The notes under the pieces were generated by a model that was not told the DNA's origin, ran no database searches, and was given only the letters and a program-made list of their open reading frames with translations. 5,607 bases of DNA from Deltaproteobacteria bacterium. Its GTDB lineage: Bacteria; Desulfobacterota; Syntrophia; Syntrophales; UBA2210. The DNA is taken from positions 1 to 5,607 of the forward strand of contig JAFDAR010000066.1 of NCBI GenBank assembly GCA_019313735.1. Direction: 5' to 3'. Made by a program: the position numbers and the translations under genes. How positions within the stretch are numbered: the first letter of the stretch is position 1; each line of letters begins with the position of its first letter. Shown in pieces: positions 1 to 5,607 of this stretch.

Positions 1-207
1 CGTATGGGGATTTGTCCTGACGTTCTTTTTGCTCATGCCTTCCGTGAACTGGGCCCAGATCATCTGTGACGGGGTTTTTGCCTGGAGGGCGGTGATCAGG
101 GTAATGTGGGGAAGGCCTTCGGGATTGATAGTGGCGATCAATCCAACCTTTGCCTCTGGTTCAAATTCTTTCATGTCATTGATGTCGAATTCTCTGAACG
201 GCTTCAT
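1..207 (-). CDS. Pyridoxamine 5'-phosphate oxidase-like flavin-binding protein (N-terminal part; runs off the left edge)
   Basis: Sixty-nine codons are visible, starting at the ATG at 207-205; the C-terminus lies outside the window. After a short acidic lead (MKPFREFDINDMKEFEPEAK), residues 21-38 read VGLIATINPEGLPHITLI. This strand-turn-strand pattern is typical of the start of the split-barrel FMN-binding fold of the pyridoxamine-phosphate-oxidase-like superfamily. A second conserved-looking stretch, MIWAQFTEGMSKKNV, lies at 49-63. Such small proteins usually bind FMN, F420 or heme, and their substrates are mostly unknown, so no reaction is assigned. The start is supported by GGAGG on the minus strand (218-222), 10 nt upstream. 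The ATG overlaps the TGA of the activase's original frame as ATGA (204-207), which indicates translational coupling and a shared operon with the GRE genes. The fold call is fairly firm; the role is unknown. Confidence 0.75.
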   Translation of the reverse strand, partial: MKPFREFDINDMKEFEPEAKVGLIATINPEGLPHITLITALQAKTPSQMIWAQFTEGMSKKNVRTNPHT

Positions 208-1138
208 CTATTTCCTGCCTCCATTTTTGTCGGTCCGCTCCAGTGCACGATGTCCGGGTCCACCCCCGAATCCGCAGCGCAGCCGGCGAGATTTTCCATG
301 TATTCCCTGCTCATGAGGGGGCTGTCTTTGAATGGCCAGTCCATATCAAGACGCTCGTATTTGCTGCTGCAGAGGTTGTTGAAGGAGCACAGCTCCCAGC
401 GGCTTTGGCTCCCGGAATAACAGGGGTTCGTATCCACAGGTCCGCCGGGGTTTCATGTGTTTCCATGTACCGGCACAGATAGACAAGGTTGTCTAAGATC
501 TTTTCATTGGAGACGCCTGTAAATTCTCTGTGCCTGTCAGGGTCTATTTCCTTGATGTCATACAGCACCATGTCAACATATGGCAGGAGCGTGCCAAGGA
601 CATCCTGAGCGCATTGTCCGGAGGTGTCGAGCGCCGTGTGGATGCCCTCCTTTTTCAGGTTTTTGAGAAGGAGGGCCGTGAAGTTAGCCTGCATGGTCGG
701 TTCACCCCCGGAGAGGGTGATTCCTCCGCCTGACTTTTCAAAATATACCCTGTCCTTTACCACTTCGGCAACCAGTTTCTCCAGCCCCCATGTTTTTCCA
801 AGCATTTTCATCGCTGCCGATGGACATTCCCGGCTGCACATTCCGCAGGATGTGCAGAGATGCCTGTCGATTATGATACCTTCAGGTCCGGACGAGAGGG
901 CATCCTCAGGGCAGACATCAATACACGTGCCGCAACCAATACAGGTTGTATCCATCCACTGCAGTTGAGGCCTTATGGAGATGCTCTCCGGGTTCTGGCA
1001 CCAGGCGCACCTGAGCGGGCAGCCTTTGAAGAATATGGTGGTCCTTATGCCCGGGCCGTCCTCTGTGGACAATCTCTGGATCTCCAGTATCGTGGCCCCG
1101 GATGATGAGTTGTTTTTTGCCATCGCCCCTTTGATCAC
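204..1138 (-). pseudogene. Glycyl radical enzyme activating enzyme (radical SAM), disrupted by internal deletion and frameshift
   Basis: This protein would install the glycyl radical on the neighbouring GRE by reductive cleavage of S-adenosylmethionine. With the GTG start at 1138 (TAAGGA at 1144-1149, 5 nt away; alternative ATG at 1123), the radical-SAM motif C40-X3-C44-X2-C47 lies in GCPLRCAWCQNP. A two-cluster ferredoxin insert follows (C66, C69, C72, C76; C95, C98, C101, C105), as in GRE activases other than that of pyruvate formate-lyase. The SAM-binding GGEP is at 144-147. The frame is normal to LWIRTPVIPGA (residue 244, base 407), then reads unlike the family and stops at 311. The family-like C-terminus (RWELCSFNNLCSSKYERL, then SGVDPDIVHWSG) continues in the next frame, from about base 401 to the TGA at 204-206. 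Between PGA and RWEL, activases normally carry some 20-25 more residues, so a segment is missing as well as the frame being shifted. It is either a true pseudogene or a sequencing/assembly error. Confidence 0.85.
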
Positions 1139-1194
1139 TCGAATCCTTAAACCCTTCTTTACCCAGCTTCAACTAATTGGGAGATGACCCTTAG

Positions 1195-1216
1195 CCGTAA
1201 ACCGTAAACCGGTTTA
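1195..1216. repeat. Two tandem CCGTAAA units running into the palindrome TAAACCGGTTTA
   Basis: CCGTAAA occurs at 1195-1201 and 1202-1208. The second copy runs into a perfect 12-bp palindrome, TAAACCGGTTTA (1205-1216), which contains the TAA stop of the GRE gene. The stem is short, has no loop and is followed by no U-tract on the minus strand, so it is not a convincing terminator. The 75-nt gap between the GRE and activase genes (1139-1213) holds no other structure that I can see. Confidence 0.5.
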
Positions 1217-3733
1217 ATAGGATCCGTGGCTTTCGCGGGCAATAATCTCATCCTGGAGTTCTCTGCCGATGGTGGTGAAATACGCGTTATACCCCGTTAT
1301 CCTTACCAGCAGCGTACGATAATCTTCCGGGTGGCTCTGAGCGTCTCTCAACATGCCGGCATCCAGCATGTTTACCTGCAGAGATGTGCCCCCATTTTCC
1401 GTGTAGCCGCGCAGGAACGCCTTGAATTTTTCCCGGTGTTCCGGGTCGCGCAGAAGCGAGGGATTAAGGGTGATGGTGTGGCTTGAACCGTTCGGAAGAT
1501 TATTTAAATATCCGCCCCAGTCTCCATTACCTTTGCCCGCTTTTCCGCCGAGCACCTTTCCCACGGAATTAATGTTGGCTGTGGGCCCGTTTGTATCCGC
1601 GCCATTCGACGGGCATATAGCGTTGGATAGAAACTGTCCCTTCGGTCTTCCATCCGCGCTTGCCGCCATGATATACCCGGATCCTATCCAGTAGTTCCAG
1701 CTCAACATCCCTGGTCTGAACTGTCTGTTTGTAGTTAAAGTTTTGTGCTTCCATGCCTCGTCAGCCCACAGATCCATGACCTTCATCCCCATATTGTCAG
1801 CCGCGTCGTCATCCCTGCCATACTTGGGCGCCCTGTTCTTTGCCCTGGCCTGAAGCATTTCATGCCCTGTCCAGTTATCTCTGAGCGCCTCGACAAGCTC
1901 CTTCATGGAGCATTCTTTTTTATCAAAAACCAGATACTTTATGGCAAGCAGAGAATCCACGGTGGTGGCAAAGGTAACACCCTCCAGGGTGGTAAAATTC
2001 AGCTCCGCTCCTCCCTGTGTGATGTCGAGTCCATTCTCGGCGCACCCCTTTACGAGGCAGGACAGGTATGGGGTAGGGCAGTACCTGGCCCTTACGGACT
2101 CTGTCGCCTCGTACAGCTCTGCGCATTTGCTTACAATATAGGCGGTTTGTCTGCTGTAGGCCTTCCAGAACTCGTCCCATGACTTGAATGTGGAGGGATC
2201 TCCGGTGGAGGGACCATCCTGCCGGATCTTTTCCTGTTTGCCTGTGATGGGATCTACTGCGGGTATCAGGTCTTTCCCGCCTGTCAGGGCTAGCTCAACC
2301 GCCTTCAGGAGGTTGATGTTGTTGTCTACCGTTCCTGATCGGTCATTGCCTACCATGGTGTTTTCAAGACATCCGACGGACGCGTAATCGTGGACGTTAT
2401 CTTCATTTATAAGGTCTTCACACCCCGCTCTTTTCGCTTCACGCATCATTCCGGCCATGGACCTCTCGTCGAAGTTAAGCAGGAAGGGAGCCCCCTGGCT
2501 GGTGGAGATCATGTCAACTACCTTGTCCAGAAGCTGTTCGGGACTGTTTTTGTGGAGTCGGACGTTGGGTTTAGGCTCCAGTAAGGGACTCATTTCGTCT
2601 ATGACCTCAAGGATAGCGTAAGTAAGGTCATTGGTCATGTCCAGACCGCCTTTCCCCATGCCCGATATGTTGAGCAACTGGCCATACCCCGCCGTGATGC
2701 CCTGGTTCCCTCCCAGACGTATCATGGCGTCGTAGGCGTAGTTGGCACGCACCCAGAAGCATTTCAGGATTTCCTTTCCGGATTCTCTGTCCATGCCGGA
2801 AGAGAGGGAGTGTTCCCAATAGGGAAGAAGATACTGATCTAACCTTCCGAAAGACACTCCCGGTCCGGGGTAGTTCTCATCGCTCATGACCAGCATATGA
2901 GTCAGCCACAGGGCCTGGACGGCCTCCCAGAAGGTTGTTGCCGGCTCCCAGGGGACCCTGTCCAGATTACCGGCCATACTGCCCAGTTCGGTCTTTCTTT
3001 CGGGATTGTCTTCCTTATCTGCCATATCTCTGCACAGGGAGGCGTACTTTGCTGCCAGTTCACGAGGCATGGTTGCAGCCGTTATCATGGCCCTTATCTG
3101 GGCACCTTTTTTAGTTTTCTGTTCCTTTTGGGTAAGCGCGTCAAATGCCGCCTGCATGTTGGCGTGTATCCCCTTCCACCCGATACGCAATACCTTCTCG
3201 TATCCGGGTATAATATGCCCACTGGTGGCCCCGGCGTTTCCATATCCCCGGTTGTAAAACCAGTTCAGTTTTGCGCGGGCACCGTTCCTGCCATACATGA
3301 GCTTGTCCCTCCGGGCGGTCTCTTCCCTTGTCCAGCACTTGGATGCCTGAATATTGAAACGGGCTCCGGCGATGAGGTCCCCCGGAAGTATCTCCTGCGG
3401 CAGGTGGTTTACCATAACTTCTTTTATAAACCACGCCCTTCTCTCAGGAAGACTCCACGACCAGAAGTCTTCATTAAGTTCGACCGTTTGGGCTGCCTGG
3501 ATGAATGAAGCCTTGAATGTGTTGTGAAATGCGTAGGTTTCCGGAACTATGTAAAATGTTGTTTCATCGTATTGTACGTCCCAGGGCTCGCCTGTCCCCC
3601 ATGACGTGAACTCATTGTTCCACGGTCGTTCCATTCCCCTAAAATAATAATTCCTGAGCCATTCGATTCTTGGAGAGAGATTACCCGGTTTCTTGATCGG
3701 ATATTGTGTTTTCCCTGCTGCCGATGTGTCCAT
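1214..3733 (-). CDS. Glycyl radical enzyme, pyruvate formate-lyase superfamily, Cys-X-Glu (arylacetate-decarboxylase or other lyase-like) type; substrate unknown
   Basis: An 839-residue cytoplasmic GRE catalytic subunit. The glycyl-radical loop is RITGYNAYF at 811-819 with Gly814 as the radical site, close to the C-terminus as usual. The thiyl-radical cysteine is Cys455 in VGCLENTMVGNDRSG, with Glu457 at Cys+2. Other conserved-looking blocks are NAGATSGH (166-173), PKYGRDDD (636-643) and NGGTSLQVN (780-788). I chose the ATG at 3733, because AAGGAGG (3739-3745) sits 5 nt before it; the in-frame ATG at 3748 would place the ribosome-binding site inside the gene. Length and both radical motifs are intact. 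Cys-X-Glu is shared by glycerol and choline lyases and 4-hydroxyphenylacetate decarboxylase. The PTTKHG motif that I remember from alkyl/benzylsuccinate synthases is absent, and no small subunit gene is adjacent. The activase gene follows 75 nt downstream. Superfamily membership is certain, but the substrate cannot be read from the sequence. Confidence 0.93.
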   Translation of the reverse strand: MDTSAAGKTQYPIKKPGNLSPRIEWLRNYYFRGMERPWNNEFTSWGTGEPWDVQYDETTFYIVPETYAFHNTFKASFIQAAQTVELNEDFWSWSLPERRAWFIKEVMVNHLPQEILPGDLIAGARFNIQASKCWTREETARRDKLMYGRNGARAKLNWFYNRGYGNAGATSGHIIPGYEKVLRIGWKGIHANMQAAFDALTQKEQKTKKGAQIRAMITAATMPRELAAKYASLCRDMADKEDNPERKTELGSMAGNLDRVPWEPATTFWEAVQALWLTHMLVMSDENYPGPGVSFGRLDQYLLPYWEHSLSSGMDRESGKEILKCFWVRANYAYDAMIRLGGNQGITAGYGQLLNISGMGKGGLDMTNDLTYAILEVIDEMSPLLEPKPNVRLHKNSPEQLLDKVVDMISTSQGAPFLLNFDERSMAGMMREAKRAGCEDLINEDNVHDYASVGCLENTMVGNDRSGTVDNNINLLKAVELALTGGKDLIPAVDPITGKQEKIRQDGPSTGDPSTFKSWDEFWKAYSRQTAYIVSKCAELYEATESVRARYCPTPYLSCLVKGCAENGLDITQGGAELNFTTLEGVTFATTVDSLLAIKYLVFDKKECSMKELVEALRDNWTGHEMLQARAKNRAPKYGRDDDAADNMGMKVMDLWADEAWKHKTLTTNRQFRPGMLSWNYWIGSGYIMAASADGRPKGQFLSNAICPSNGADTNGPTANINSVGKVLGGKAGKGNGDWGGYLNNLPNGSSHTITLNPSLLRDPEHREKFKAFLRGYTENGGTSLQVNMLDAGMLRDAQSHPEDYRTLLVRITGYNAYFTTIGRELQDEIIARESHGSY

Positions 3734-3738
3734 TGCGA

Positions 3739-3745
3739 CCTCCTT
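3739..3745 (-). promoter_or_regulatory. Ribosome-binding site that decides the GRE start
   Basis: The minus strand reads AAGGAGG here, 5 nt before the ATG at 3733-3731. It overlaps the first codons of the longer reading frame that would begin at 3748, so the shorter 839-residue product is preferred. Confidence 0.8.
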
Positions 3746-3759
3746 CATAATCGTACTGA

Positions 3760-3788
3760 ACGATAAGATGATTAACTCTGGAAATCAA
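3760..3788 (-). promoter_or_regulatory. Weak sigma-70-type promoter candidate for the GRE operon
   Basis: On the minus strand TTGATT (3788-3783) and TATCGT (3765-3760) are separated by 17 nt; each matches 4 of 6 consensus bases. Transcription would start near 3753, about 20 nt before the ATG, leaving room for the ribosome-binding site. Matches of this quality arise by chance in AT-rich DNA, so this is only the best candidate seen. Confidence 0.3.
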
Positions 3789-3928
3789 GCATAAAATCCT
3801 GGTATGGCTCCAAAATAGTGAGGACATCTCTTTTTAAACAGATATAGACTTGATTGTAGGTATGTCATCCTTTTCCCTTCTCCTCGCCGCATTAAATCAG
3901 CAGCCTCATTGATATGAAGAAAAGGACG

Positions 3929-3964
3929 GGGTAATATTCCCCCACAATTGGGGCAATATTACCC
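3929..3964. repeat. 36-bp near-perfect inverted repeat, likely regulator-binding dyad
   Basis: GGGTAATATT (3929-3938) mirrors AATATTACCC (3955-3964). Inside, after one C/C mismatch, CCCCA (3940-3944) mirrors TGGGG (3949-3953) around a CAAT centre. The block can also be read as two direct copies, GGGGTAATATT (3928-3938) and GGGGCAATATT (3950-3960), 22 bp or about two helical turns apart. Its centre (3946/3947) is about 108 bp upstream of the start expected from the sigma-54 element, a usual distance for an enhancer-binding-protein site. A terminator is unlikely between divergent genes with no T-tract. The regulator is unknown. Confidence 0.7.
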
Positions 3965-3974
3965 GGCAATGAAC

Positions 3975-4006
3975 CGTGAAATGCCACCCTTGTATTGCGT
4001 TTCACG
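3975..4006. repeat. Second inverted repeat, CGTGAAATGC-N12-GCGTTTCACG
   Basis: Ten-base arms at 3975-3984 and 3997-4006 pair at nine positions, the tenth being a G/T pair, around a 12-nt spacer. The centre (3990/3991) lies 44 bp, about four helical turns, from the centre of the inverted repeat at 3929-3964 and about 65 bp upstream of the expected sigma-54 start. It is a plausible second activator or repressor site, although weaker than the first. The arm sequences differ from the first dyad, so a different protein could bind. Confidence 0.5.
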
Positions 4007-4028
4007 TCATATCAAATAGTTGTGACTA

Positions 4029-4044
4029 TGGTATCAAAATTGCA
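4029..4044 (+). promoter_or_regulatory. Sigma-54 (RpoN)-type -24/-12 promoter for the oxidoreductase/formate dehydrogenase unit
   Basis: TGGTATCAAAATTGCA fits the TGGCAC-N5-TTGCA consensus, with GG at 4030-4031 and GC at 4042-4043 separated by exactly 10 nt. The expected start is near 4055, giving a leader of about 37 nt with a strong ribosome-binding site before the ATG at 4092. Two upstream dyads are consistent with activation by an enhancer-binding protein. Sigma-54 control of formate metabolism is known from E. coli (FhlA), but no activator gene is visible here. Confidence 0.6.
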
Positions 4045-4077
4045 CTATCAGGTCTAAGTAGAAGACGAAACCGGGAT

Positions 4078-4084
4078 AAGGAGG
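4078..4084 (+). promoter_or_regulatory. Ribosome-binding site of the FAD/NAD oxidoreductase gene
   Basis: AAGGAGG lies 7 nt before the ATG at 4092, a near-ideal Shine-Dalgarno site that fixes this start. Confidence 0.85.
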
Positions 4085-4091
4085 ATTCAAA

Positions 4092-4934
4092 ATGGGGAAC
4101 AATTTTGGCAATGCCTATCAGCCGCGCCCCGTGTCAATCATTAGAACACTGCCTCAAATAGATGAGCACAGGTTATTTCAGTTGAAGCTTGAAGATGGTA
4201 GCTCATGGAAAGATTTTGGTCATCAGCCGGGGCAGTTTGTTGAAGTTTCCATTTTCGGCAAGGGAGAAGCGCCGATAAGCATTTCCTCTCCGCCTACGAG
4301 GCTTGATGCCCTTGAGATTTGTGTACGTCGCGCCGGGAAGGTGACTAATGCGCTCTTCGAAATGGAAAAAGGATCTCATCTGTATATCCGCGGACCCTAC
4401 GGCAGAGGCTTCCCTGTTGAGACCCTTAAAGGGCATAAGGTTCTTCTCATTGCAGGTGGTCTGGGCCTTGCTCCCCTGAGGTCGCTCCTCCTGTACCTCC
4501 TCGATAAACGTGACGAGTTTGATGAAATTACCCTTATGTATGGGACCAATAATCCCAACAATGTGCTCTTCAAATATGAACTTCTCGGATTTTTTGACCG
4601 GGACGATATCAAGTATCTCTACAGTGTCGACAGGGATGAGGAGGGTATCTGGAAGCAGTATGTGGGTGTTGTGACGGGACTCTTTGACCAGGCGGAACTT
4701 TCGCCTCACGATACCTACGCCGTTTTGTGCGGGCCTCCTATCATGTACAAATTTGTTCTTAAAAGACTACTCTCTCTGGGCTTTCCCAAAGACCATATAT
4801 ATATGTCGCTTGAAAGAATGATGAAGTGCGGCATCGGAAAATGCGGGCACTGTGCCATCGGGGACAAATACTGCTGCACCGACGGGCCGGTTTTTCCCTT
4901 CACGGAGCTTGAAAAAATAAAGGAGGCAATCTGA
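4092..4934 (+). CDS. FAD/NAD(P)-binding oxidoreductase subunit with [2Fe-2S] cluster (sulfhydrogenase gamma / AsrB / FlxA-like)
   Basis: A 280-residue ferredoxin-reductase-fold protein. Residues 1 to about 110 form the flavin domain, with PISISS at 61-66 taking the place of the FAD-binding RxYS motif and GPYGRGFP at 101-108. The NAD(P) domain follows, with GGLGLAPLRS at 122-131 and CGPPIM at 213-218. The C-terminal motif, Cys246-X4-Cys251-X2-Cys254 with Cys261 or Cys262, matches the [2Fe-2S] site of PyrK-type proteins. Family members pass electrons between NAD(P)H and Fe-S partners of hydrogenases, sulfite reductase or Hdr-type complexes. Here the next gene, 2 nt downstream, encodes a formate dehydrogenase catalytic subunit, so this is probably the NAD(P)-facing module of a formate dehydrogenase complex. 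All motifs appear intact. Which partner it contacts directly is unclear, because further Fe-S subunits may lie beyond the window. No signal peptide or membrane segment is seen; it should be cytoplasmic. Confidence 0.88.
   Translation: MGNNFGNAYQPRPVSIIRTLPQIDEHRLFQLKLEDGSSWKDFGHQPGQFVEVSIFGKGEAPISISSPPTRLDALEICVRRAGKVTNALFEMEKGSHLYIRGPYGRGFPVETLKGHKVLLIAGGLGLAPLRSLLLYLLDKRDEFDEITLMYGTNNPNNVLFKYELLGFFDRDDIKYLYSVDRDEEGIWKQYVGVVTGLFDQAELSPHDTYAVLCGPPIMYKFVLKRLLSLGFPKDHIYMSLERMMKCGIGKCGHCAIGDKYCCTDGPVFPFTELEKIKEAI
4921..4926 (+). promoter_or_regulatory. Ribosome-binding site of the formate dehydrogenase gene
   Basis: AGGAGG lies 10 nt before the ATG at 4937 and within the last codons of the upstream gene, whose TGA is at 4932-4934. 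This is tight operon packing, and translational coupling is likely. Confidence 0.75.
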
Positions 4935-4936
4935 CC

Positions 4937-5607
4937 ATGGCGAAAACCCTCTCTGTATGTCCCTTTTGCGGTTGCGGCTGTAATTTCTATCTTATTACGA
5001 GTGGTGAAAGGGTGATCGGTGTTGAGCCGAGCCCCGGAAATCCCATTAACAAGGGAATGCTCTGTGCAAAGGGATGGAACTCCTATGAATTCATTAATTC
5101 ACCCGACAGATTGACAATGCCCCTTGTAAGGAAAGGCGGGGAACTCACCGAGACTACCTGGGATGAGGCGCTTGATACCGTTGCCGGAAGATTGAATGGT
5201 ATAAAAAAGAAACACGGACCCGATTCGCTCGCCTTCCTCTCCTCGGCCAAGGTGACCAATGAGGAGAATTATGCCTTCATGAAGATGGCTCGCGCCGTTT
5301 TTGGTACGAACAATGTCGATCACTGTGCACGGCTCTGACACAGTGCGACGGTGGCCGGTCTGGCTGCCACCTTTGGTTCGGGAGCGATGACCAATTCCAT
5401 AGTTGAAGCGGAAGATGCTGACCTTTTCTTTATTATAGGTACCAATACAACGTCACAGCATCCCCTTATAGGGTCACGGATTATTAACGCAAAGGAGCGG
5501 GGCGCAAAGATTATACTTGCCGACCCCCGCAAAATACAACTTGCCGATTTTGCCGATATTCACCTCAGACATAATATCGGCACCGATGTGGCGCTCCTCA
5601 ACGGCAT
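4937..5607 (+). CDS. fdhA: Formate dehydrogenase catalytic (alpha) subunit, selenocysteine-containing; N-terminal part
   Basis: Two hundred twenty-three codons are visible before the right edge; full-length family members run to roughly 700-900 residues. The N-terminal [4Fe-4S] site is Cys8-X2-Cys11-X3-Cys15 with Cys43 (CPFCGCGC, then MLCAKG), and Lys45 matches the lysine that links the cluster to the pterin. At codon 134 an in-frame UGA lies in HCARL-U-HSATVAGL, matching the selenocysteine and following histidine of E. coli FdhF. The same frame continues without interruption to the edge with family-typical sequence (SGAMTNSI, GTNTTSQHP, ILADPR, GTDVALLNG). Selenocysteine would ligate Mo or W in a bis-pterin cofactor, for reversible formate oxidation. 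No twin-arginine leader precedes the cluster motif, so the enzyme should be cytoplasmic. A conventional reading would wrongly end the gene at 5338. Close spacing to the FAD/NAD subunit suggests an NAD(P)-linked or electron-bifurcating complex. Confidence 0.93.
5336..5371 (+). promoter_or_regulatory. Selenocysteine UGA and bacterial SECIS hairpin in fdhA
   Basis: UGA at 5336-5338 is followed by 11 nt and then a hairpin. GGTGGC (5350-5355) pairs perfectly with GCCACC (5366-5371). An alternative fold uses GGTG/CACC plus GCC/GGC, leaving a GGTCT apical loop (5357-5361). As I recall E. coli fdhF, GGUCUG occupies the same position relative to its UGA. SelB and tRNA-Sec would be needed; their genes are not in this window. 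Confidence 0.85.

Larger units (their letters stand above)
3734..4091. other. Divergent intergenic region between the GRE and oxidoreductase/formate dehydrogenase units
   Basis: This 358-bp stretch has no credible gene. A 61-codon frame starting at 3976 has no ribosome-binding site and overlaps the oxidoreductase gene. It holds a ribosome-binding site for each flanking gene, a sigma-54-type promoter facing right, two inverted repeats upstream of that promoter, and a weak sigma-70-type candidate facing left. About 3790-3926 is AT-rich, and I found nothing recognisable in it. On the leftward strand I looked for a GG-N10-GC sigma-54 element and found none. Confidence 0.8.

Noticed and set aside
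311..1138. A complete 275-residue activase ending at 311
   Set aside because: Its last 30 or so residues do not resemble the family, whereas the neighbouring frame gives a convincing activase C-terminus ending at 204.
2897..3508. 203-codon open frame on the plus strand
   Set aside because: It lies antisense inside the GRE gene, has no recognisable domain, and is explained as a shadow of the GRE coding sequence.
1214..3733. Naming the GRE assA or bssA (alkyl- or benzylsuccinate synthase)
   Set aside because: The glycyl-radical loop and parts of the N-terminal half look similar, but the Cys motif is GCLEN with Glu at +2, the PTTKHG block is absent, and no small subunits are adjacent.
3749..3927. 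Sigma-54 promoter for the leftward GRE operon
   Set aside because: I checked the GC dinucleotides on the plus strand in this stretch for a CC 10 nt further on and found none.
3929..3964. Rho-independent terminator
   Set aside because: The dyad lies between two divergent genes, so no transcript ends there by design, and neither side has a T-tract.
4203..4709. 168-codon open frame on the minus strand
   Set aside because: It is antisense to the FAD/NAD oxidoreductase, whose motifs are all intact; no family resemblance is seen.
4937..5338. A complete 133-residue protein ending at the TGA at 5336-5338
   Set aside because: The TGA is the selenocysteine codon, and formate dehydrogenase sequence continues in the same frame to the window edge.

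Overview
The window looks like a piece of the genome of a strict anaerobe. It carries a glycyl radical enzyme (GRE) with its radical-SAM activase, and a molybdenum or tungsten formate dehydrogenase that uses selenocysteine. Base composition is moderate, close to half G+C by eye. Together with a good sigma-54 promoter candidate, this fits syntrophic or sulfate-reducing Desulfobacterota (Deltaproteobacteria) best. That placement is inference; no rRNA or marker gene is present.

Layout: two divergent transcription units face away from a 358-bp intergenic region (3734-4091). The leftward unit, read on the minus strand, is (i) an 839-residue GRE (3733-1214), (ii) its activating enzyme (1138-204), which is broken by an internal deletion plus frameshift near 399-406, and (iii) the start of a pyridoxamine-phosphate-oxidase-like flavin protein (207 to beyond the left edge), whose ATG overlaps the activase stop as ATGA. 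The rightward unit is (iv) a 280-residue FAD/NAD(P)-binding oxidoreductase subunit with a C-terminal [2Fe-2S] motif (4092-4934) and (v) the formate dehydrogenase catalytic subunit (4937 to beyond the right edge). An in-frame UGA at 5336-5338 in (v) is followed by a SECIS-like hairpin in the same register as in E. coli fdhF.

The GRE shows the glycyl-radical loop and a Cys-X-Glu active-site motif. As I recall the families, Cys-X-Glu is found in decarboxylase- and dehydratase-type GREs and not in benzyl- or alkylsuccinate synthases. No small subunit gene lies beside it. The substrate is open; an arylacetate-decarboxylase-like role is one hypothesis. The formate dehydrogenase unit probably interconverts formate and CO2 with electrons exchanged through a flavin/NAD(P) module.

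The intergenic region holds the most structured non-coding signal: a sigma-54-type -24/-12 element (4029-4044) and, upstream of it, two inverted repeats (3929-3964 and 3975-4006) with centres 44 bp apart. They sit where enhancer-binding-protein sites would be expected.
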